Positions 16,051 through 20,743 of a DNA stretch of 20,743 nucleotides are shown here, piece by piece; position 1 is the first letter of the stretch, and every line of letters begins with the position of its first letter. The stretch is from an uncultured candidate division Zixibacteria bacterium (GTDB taxonomy: Bacteria > Zixibacteria > MSB-5A5 > GN15 > FEB-12), in NCBI GenBank assembly GCA_913009765.1, contig CAJVYT010000026.1, forward strand, positions 1 to 20,743, in the 5' to 3' direction. The position numbers and the translations under genes are program-made. Under the pieces are notes generated by a model. The model searched no databases. It was not told the DNA's origin and saw only the letters and a program-made list of their open reading frames with translations.

Positions 16051-17027
16051 TTTTGATCTCCTAAATAGTAAAAGATCTGTATTCTATTATTAAATGTATC
16101 TGCGATATATATAGTATCATTTTGTATATCTATACCTGCCGGCGACCAAAACTGTCCTGCCGATTGTCCCCGTGAACCAACAGAAAGAAGCAGTTTTCCG
16201 TCAGATGTAAAAACTTGAAAATTATCGGCAAGATTATCAACAGTATAAATATGATTTTCAGAGTCAACAGCGATACCTTTTGTTCGGCTAAAAGTACCCG
16301 GACCGGAACCTTCCATACCGAATGAATTCAGCAGAGAACCATTTGAATCAAAAGTTTTTATTTTATAGTTTAAAGCGTCATTTACAAGGATATCATTGTT
16401 TGAGTGCGTAGCAAACGTTGGATAATGAAAAATAGCGGAGTCATTAGCTTTTGGAACTTGGTTTATTAACTCACCTTTGAGATTAAATATTTTCAAACTG
16501 TGGTCGCCGGTATCAACTACATACAATTTGTTTTGTGATGGAAGTATCGCCAGTCCGGTAGGTCTCACAAGATTAGTAGTTATAAACGGTTTAAGCTTGT
16601 TGTCTTTATATATAAAGACAGACTTATTCTCTACATCAGAAATATACACCGCACCTTGTGAATCAGTACAGATAGCAATGGGGTATATAAACGGATTTTT
16701 TTTGTCTGTTATAAATGTATACGTATTCTTCATGCGGTTTATTTTTACCAATGCTTGAATATTTTGACAAGTGAGAAATATGTTTTCATTAGTAACAGCA
16801 ATATCAAAGGGAAGCGAGATGGTCTCATCGTCATCATTACCTGTGAATAATCTTCCGATTTTCCCAAAAAATCCAGATTCAATTTTTAAATCCTTAAAAT
16901 TAATATCGCCGATATACTGCAGTTTTGCTTTATCCGGGGGAGAAGGCCATACGAGATTTTTATTGCCTGAATGAGAAATTTGAAAACAGCAGATAAACAG
17001 TATGAGAGTCAATTGTAATAGTTTCAT
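16047..17027 (-). CDS. NHL-repeat six-bladed beta-propeller, copy 2
   Basis: This 326-residue protein has a signal peptide (ending around SHS, about 1-20), then the WPSPPDKAKLQYIGDI segment. From memory, this WP-x-PP-x-x-x-x-x-x-YIG opening is typical of NHL proteins encoded beside multiheme cytochromes. Blades follow with the usual GIAVDSENHIYTVDN, GPGTF, PAGIDI and IYIADTFNNRIQIF strands. Its ATG at 17027 overlaps the barrel gene's TAA (TAATG) and its TGA overlaps the tetraheme ATG, so the trio is tightly coupled. No heme motif is present; the cysteines are few and not in CXXCH context. The likely job is a periplasmic or surface scaffold for cytochromes or barrel assembly; there is no direct evidence for enzymatic activity. 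Confidence 0.9.
   Translation of the reverse strand: MKLLQLTLILFICCFQISHSGNKNLVWPSPPDKAKLQYIGDINFKDLKIESGFFGKIGRLFTGNDDDETISLPFDIAVTNENIFLTCQNIQALVKINRMKNTYTFITDKKNPFIYPIAICTDSQGAVYISDVENKSVFIYKDNKLKPFITTNLVRPTGLAILPSQNKLYVVDTGDHSLKIFNLKGELINQVPKANDSAIFHYPTFATHSNNDILVNDALNYKIKTFDSNGSLLNSFGMEGSGPGTFSRTKGIAVDSENHIYTVDNLADNFQVFTSDGKLLLSVGSRGQSAGQFWSPAGIDIQNDTIYIADTFNNRIQIFYYLGDQK
16054..16064 (-). promoter_or_regulatory. Strong ribosome binding site before tetraheme cytochrome copy 2
   Basis: TTTAGGAGATC on the minus strand places AGGAG 7-8 nt before ATG 16050, inside the end of the propeller coding sequence. It is the clearest Shine-Dalgarno in the operon and suggests the tetraheme protein is made in greater amount than its overlapping partner. 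Confidence 0.6.
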
Positions 17028-19390
17028 TAGAAAATCCCAAACCTTCTGGTAATCTTTCCATTTATTTCATGGATAGAGTATCCCTCGGTTGTTGATATGT
17101 CTTCTTTTTTATACTCATATGAAAATACCAAAGATATTTTTCTGAATTGGTATGATATTTTTGTTGTAAAAGAAACGTCTAGATTATGTTTTGGTTTTGT
17201 CGAAGCATCATAATATTCATTGGACGGGTGAACAATCTTAAGAGGGTCAATATCCCGAGTATCTCTTGTATAAAACATTTTAATCGGTAGTTTGATATAG
17301 GGTACTTTAAAATCTAAAGACATAGTAAGTTTATTTATATTACTTCCTCTTACAATTAAAGAATCAAGATTGATATCGTTAGTTGAAGTTTGGGCAATAG
17401 TCATGTATCCGGTTGAAAGAGTAAATTCTTCCCAAGGAGTTAAAGTGATATCAATTTTATATGATTCTTTTCTATCTATTCGAGATTTATCTAAATTCAA
17501 AACACTTGTTAAAGAGTCAGCAGAATAAATAGTGAACAACTCTTTTTCCTGAGTTGTCAGTAAAGATAATTTTATTACTTTCCCAAAACGTTTGATAAGA
17601 TTTATATCAAAAACATATCTGTTTTTAATATCATCACCTTTTGAATCGAATTTCTTTCTGTATCCATATTCCAAACCGGCGGTTATATCGCCTATAGCAT
17701 GGTAGTTGGTTAGGTATGTTTTTAGAAAGAAACGTGATTCAATCTCTTTTGAGGAAGAAATTATGGTTGCATTACCTTCTCCATTGATAGGGTTTATTTT
17801 GGATGTAATTTTCTGATGAGAAGTAGAATATTTTGTATCATTTCTTGGCTCAATTTTGATATAACCTACCCGTTTTGAAAAACGATTTTTCAAATCAATT
17901 GTATATTGTTTATTTTCATATCCGGTATTATCACTCAAAAAATTTATATTAGTACCTATATCAATAGTCTGATTGTAAAAACTTTTGTTTGGGATAGAAA
18001 ACTTATTTGATAAGATATGAGTATTGCTTGAGAGGATATCATCTATTTTAATAAACTGGTTCTCATTCGTTACTGTATCTATGCCTGTCAAGGAATCAAT
18101 TCTATTAGATGATTGATTATAATTGTATGAATACATAGAATTAAACAAGATACCATTTTTCATTAAGTGGTTTAGAGTAAACGACTGCAGCAACGCTTTT
18201 GATATTTGATGTGATGATGTATCAACATCAGTTTGGTTTCTTGTTATATTTGTTTGAGATGATAAATCCGAGTTGTCAGCCAGTTTATATATAGCAGAAT
18301 TATTAAAATTGTTTAAGTAGGTTGCAAGATTTTGAAAACCTTCTTTTTGATCTGAGTATTCATAAAAAGCATTAGATTTAAAACGGTCATGATTATCATA
18401 CGTGAAATTTAAATTTGCAGCATTTAAAGATTGATTAATATCATTGGGGGTCGCCGGTTCAATATATGAATATCTTAATGTTATATCCTGATTTACTATA
18501 AGCCGTGACCTGCCTATTTTATTATATATCCGCGGAACCGAGGAAGCCTCTATTATGTGCATACCTGAATCAAGAACGATAGTTTGGCTTAGATTTGGCT
18601 GAATAAGATATGTAAAGAGATCGTCAATAATTATTTCAAGTGATGCATCAGGGAGGTCGTTTACGATAGTTACATCGTAAACATCAGATGTAAAAGCTGT
18701 GCCGCGTTCCTCAACCGGTCTGAGATAAATATCTTTATTAGCACCAAAGTCATAAATACGGTTATTTTTTGACTTATCTTTTTTAATAGTACTTTGTAGT
18801 TTAATATTTGAGTTTGCATTGTAATACACAGAAAACCCATTAGAATTTTTATCTTCCAAATAGTGCCTGACAACACCTGACGCAGGGTCTACCAGTTCAA
18901 TATCTGTGCGGTTGTTTGCTTCATATCGTATTGAATGCTCATTCGATTCGGAGTGATATAATTCCATGGGGAATTTACGATTTGGAAACAGTGAGATTTT
19001 TCCGTAAAAATTATTTAGATTAGGGTTTAAATACATATTTTCAGTAGTTTTTATAAAATTGTTTTCAAAAGTGTTTTGAGATGTTGAATTAAAAAATGAG
19101 CCGTTGAACTTTGAGCGAACAGAATAACTTGCAAAATTTTGATTAATAAACGGTCCATTAAAAAAGAGGTTTAAATAATGTGAAGAAAGATTGGTGTTTC
19201 TTCTAGAACTGTCAGGGATGAGTGCAAGTGTATCTAAAAATTCAATAGATTCAAAATTATTTTTAAAGTTAAACCCTCTAACATCTACTGCTAATTCTCC
19301 GGTCATCGTATGGTTTGCATGAAGAGGAGTAAATAATCCGATGAGGAAAATAAGAATTATAATAGCTTTATATGTACTCAAATTACGCAA
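17027..19390 (-). CDS. Candidate outer-membrane beta-barrel of the cytochrome conduit, with inserted PEGA-like domain
   Basis: This 787-residue, cysteine-free protein has a signal peptide (about 1-25, ending LHA) and then Asn/Ser/Thr/Tyr-rich alternating strands to a C-terminal Phe (RRFGIF). That ending fits a BAM-inserted barrel. Residues about 237-310 form a distinct soluble domain (ASLEIIIDD, then TIVLDSGMHIIEAS) resembling PEGA or Ig-like inserts. The start is TTG 19390, backed by AGAGG 6 nt upstream, and no in-frame ATG lies nearby before the signal peptide. Placement between two propeller-tetraheme pairs suggests a sheath for a trans-outer-membrane electron conduit, analogous to MtrB or OmbB. 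However, no MtrB-like CXXC or recognisable homology is visible, so the family is unassigned. Its TAA overlaps the next ATG by 1 nt. Confidence 0.75.
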   Translation of the reverse strand: MRNLSTYKAIIILIFLIGLFTPLHANHTMTGELAVDVRGFNFKNNFESIEFLDTLALIPDSSRRNTNLSSHYLNLFFNGPFINQNFASYSVRSKFNGSFFNSTSQNTFENNFIKTTENMYLNPNLNNFYGKISLFPNRKFPMELYHSESNEHSIRYEANNRTDIELVDPASGVVRHYLEDKNSNGFSVYYNANSNIKLQSTIKKDKSKNNRIYDFGANKDIYLRPVEERGTAFTSDVYDVTIVNDLPDASLEIIIDDLFTYLIQPNLSQTIVLDSGMHIIEASSVPRIYNKIGRSRLIVNQDITLRYSYIEPATPNDINQSLNAANLNFTYDNHDRFKSNAFYEYSDQKEGFQNLATYLNNFNNSAIYKLADNSDLSSQTNITRNQTDVDTSSHQISKALLQSFTLNHLMKNGILFNSMYSYNYNQSSNRIDSLTGIDTVTNENQFIKIDDILSSNTHILSNKFSIPNKSFYNQTIDIGTNINFLSDNTGYENKQYTIDLKNRFSKRVGYIKIEPRNDTKYSTSHQKITSKINPINGEGNATIISSSKEIESRFFLKTYLTNYHAIGDITAGLEYGYRKKFDSKGDDIKNRYVFDINLIKRFGKVIKLSLLTTQEKELFTIYSADSLTSVLNLDKSRIDRKESYKIDITLTPWEEFTLSTGYMTIAQTSTNDINLDSLIVRGSNINKLTMSLDFKVPYIKLPIKMFYTRDTRDIDPLKIVHPSNEYYDASTKPKHNLDVSFTTKISYQFRKISLVFSYEYKKEDISTTEGYSIHEINGKITRRFGIF

Positions 19391-19396
19391 CGAATG

Positions 19397-19401
19397 CCTC
19401 T
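19397..19401 (-). promoter_or_regulatory. Ribosome binding site supporting a TTG start for the barrel gene
   Basis: AGAGG on the minus strand is 6 nt before TTG 19390 and overlaps the TAG (19400-19402) of the tetraheme cytochrome gene. The overlap of stop codon and Shine-Dalgarno is repeated at 20065-20079 (TAAGGAG) and at 12815 (TAGGTTG), pointing to re-initiation coupling along the operon. Confidence 0.6.
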
Positions 19402-20065
19402 ATTTAATATGGCATCGCAAACAAAGCTGCGAGCCGGAGTTGTCTTCTACGAGAAAATTGGAATATGTATTGTCATGCGGGTTATGGCATGATGAACATT
19501 CTACATATAAATCTTCAGAAAGTAATCTGTCCGGATAATTTGTAGATACACCGGTTTTGGCATAAAAATTACCTACATCTAGTGACGCATCATAAGTGAT
19601 TCCGACAGGGTGGTCATCGGTGAGATCAGTACCGACGTAGGCGTGAGAACTGGCAGTAAGTCTGCCGGTGCCGTCTAAATTTGACCCCCCCGGAGATCCG
19701 TAACTTCCTGCTTGTTCCTGACCTGGTAAATTGTTGAGTGAATTAACCGCTATTGTACCATCATGACATGAGAGACATACTAAAGAGCCTTTATGAGGTT
19801 GAGCAGATTGAGTCATGTCCATAGTATTGGATGTATACATTGTATATGTTTGTGATTCGTTAGTTTCATGATTCCAAAGAGCAGCTCCAAGGGTCTGGTT
19901 GCCGTTATGAGGGGTATGACAGAAGACACATATTTGTCTGGTGCCGACAAAGTATGAATTTTTACTATATGTACTTGATGTAAAGTTATGGGGAGTAGTA
20001 TCAACACCCGCATAAACCAATATAGGTGTAATCAGTAAAAAAAATATAATAGTATATCTTCTCAT
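19400..20065 (-). CDS. Secreted tetraheme c-type cytochrome, copy 1
   Basis: The protein has 221 residues with a signal peptide ending VYA (about 1-19). It carries four CXXCH motifs: CVFCH, CLSCH, CSSCH and CLRCH. It shares TRQICVFCHTPHN, ALWNHET, CLSCHDGTIAV and DDHPVGITYD with the tetraheme at 15415-16050. A Gly/Ser-rich insertion follows the second heme and includes a run of seven C on the plus strand (19685-19691), but the frame stays intact. ATG 20065 has an excellent AAGGAG that overlaps the stop of the upstream propeller. The order propeller then tetraheme is the same as in the second pair. It is probably a periplasmic electron shuttle feeding the barrel encoded immediately downstream. 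Confidence 0.92.
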   Translation of the reverse strand: MRRYTIIFFLLITPILVYAGVDTTPHNFTSSTYSKNSYFVGTRQICVFCHTPHNGNQTLGAALWNHETNESQTYTMYTSNTMDMTQSAQPHKGSLVCLSCHDGTIAVNSLNNLPGQEQAGSYGSPGGSNLDGTGRLTASSHAYVGTDLTDDHPVGITYDASLDVGNFYAKTGVSTNYPDRLLSEDLYVECSSCHNPHDNTYSNFLVEDNSGSQLCLRCHIK

Positions 20066-20076
20066 TATGAGTCTCC

Positions 20077-20576
20077 TTATTTTTTTGCTGCAGTAATATA
20101 CTTGAATACTTGTATTCGTCTGTTTACAGAATCAGCTATATAAATATAATCATTTTTATCAATATAAATTCCTGCGGGAAGTTGAAACTGACCGGGAGCA
20201 TTGCCTACTTCTCCAAACTGGAGTAACAGATCACCTGTCGAGGAATATATCTGAACATTGTTACGCATAGCATCAGTGATATATATATTCCCTTCTGAAT
20301 CAAGTGCAATATCTCTCGGACGTGCCATTGCTCCCATACCTGCTTTTTTTGGACCAAAGCTAAAAAGAAAATTACCGTCAATATCGAATGCTTGTACAGC
20401 AAAATGAAAAGCATCTACAACATAGATTGTATCATTTTTACTTATCTGTACCGTTATTGGATAATAAAACTCTCCTTTTTCATCGCCACGCTTTCCGATA
20501 GTTTTAATATATGTACCGTCTTTTGCATATACGACAACACGATGTTCTCGTGTGTCAACGACATACAGTTTTGACT
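20077..20576 (-). CDS. NHL-repeat beta-propeller, copy 1, 5' end cut by contig edge
   Basis: About 165 C-terminal residues are present. Reading upstream of the internal ATG at 20337, the frame stays open to the insert edge and encodes further NHL blades (KLYVVDTREHRVVVYAKDG, YYPITVQISKNDTIYVVDA, PRDIALDSEGNIYITDA). The true gene is therefore longer, and the 86-residue form starting at 20337 is wrong. A TAG at 20575-20577 includes the first adapter base and is an artefact. The end (PAGIYIDKNDYIYIADSVNRRIQVF) parallels the propeller at 16047-17027. About half of a typical 320-residue family member is visible, so the signal peptide and any lipobox are unknown. It sits 11 nt before the tetraheme gene. 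Confidence 0.88.
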
Positions 20577-20743
20577 AGATCGGAAGAGCACACGTCTGAA
20601 CTCCAGTCACACTGATATATCTCGTATGCCGTCTTCTGCTTGAAAAAAAAAAAAATAAATAAAACATACATAAGACACACAAAACAAACAGAAGATGCAC
20701 GTACACGGAAAAAAGCTCTATAGAGATGGACTAAAACAGCAGA
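20577..20743 (+). other. Illumina TruSeq indexed (P7) adapter plus poly-A and junk read-through
   Basis: AGATCGGAAGAGC begins at 20577. It is followed by the rest of the indexed adapter, barcode ACTGATAT (TruSeq index 25 as I recall), and the flow-cell end finishing at 20642 (TGCTTG). Then comes a run of A and about 90 low-complexity bases of the kind produced when sequencing runs off the end of a fragment. None of it should be annotated as genome. Confidence 0.98.

Noticed and set aside
17027..19390. Direct assignment of the barrel as MtrB/PioB family
   Set aside because: Length and context fit, but I see no N-terminal CXXC or other family motif, so only a functional analogy is offered.
20077..20337. 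Complete 86-residue NHL mini-protein
   Set aside because: Coding continues upstream in frame with more NHL blades to the adapter junction, so this is the C-terminal part of a larger gene.
20643..20743. AT-rich tail as a possible terminator or small gene
   Set aside because: It follows the end of the P7 adapter and begins with poly-A, so it is read-through noise.

Overview
The window is a contig of low-GC bacterial DNA (about one third to two fifths G+C by eye). Both ends are sequencing adapter, not genome. Bases 1-50 are the Illumina TruSeq universal (P5) adapter. Bases 20577-20642 are a TruSeq indexed (P7) adapter carrying barcode ACTGATAT, followed by poly-A and junk base calls to the end. 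Genuine sequence is therefore about 51-20576, and the genes at both edges are cut.

The content is almost entirely one extracellular-electron-transfer type locus. It holds six secreted multiheme c-type cytochromes with 46 canonical CXXCH motifs plus several odd-spaced ones, four NHL-type beta-propeller proteins, one large candidate outer-membrane beta-barrel, and a ResB/CcsA (System II) cytochrome c synthase pair. One propeller ends in a type IX secretion / FlgD-like C-terminal sorting domain (NYPNPFNP motif). That domain, the low GC, System II maturation and cadherin/Ig-like repeats suggest a didermic member of the Fibrobacteres-Chlorobi-Bacteroidetes (FCB) assemblage, such as an Ignavibacteria-, Marinimicrobia- or Cloacimonetes-like lineage. 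This is inference; no marker gene is present.

Layout, read along the minus strand. Operon A runs from 20576 to 8816: NHL propeller (5' cut) > tetraheme cytochrome > outer-membrane barrel > NHL propeller > tetraheme cytochrome > 7-8 heme cytochrome > NHL propeller with sorting domain > pentaheme cytochrome > giant cytochrome with three Ig-like repeats. Gaps are 42 nt or less, with overlaps of 1 and 4 nt around the barrel-propeller-tetraheme trio. An NHL lipoprotein follows at 8733-7768 after an 82-nt gap with an inverted repeat. A plus-strand PEGA-domain gene (6789-7763) converges on it with 4 nt between stops. Operon B (6438 to 51, minus) is a second giant cytochrome with four Ig-like repeats > resB > ccsA (3' cut). 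Operon B and the PEGA gene diverge from a regulatory region in which each has a recognisable sigma70-like promoter.

Proposed working model: tetraheme and larger cytochromes carry electrons through the periplasm. The barrel forms a route through the outer membrane. Ig-stalked giant cytochromes and a T9SS-exported propeller sit on or outside the surface, and ResB/CcsA attaches the heme. The propeller-tetraheme pair occurs twice, flanking the barrel, and the two giant cytochromes share an ungapped block of about 1.3 kb, so the locus has grown by duplication. No tRNA, rRNA, CRISPR, transposase or phage gene is visible.
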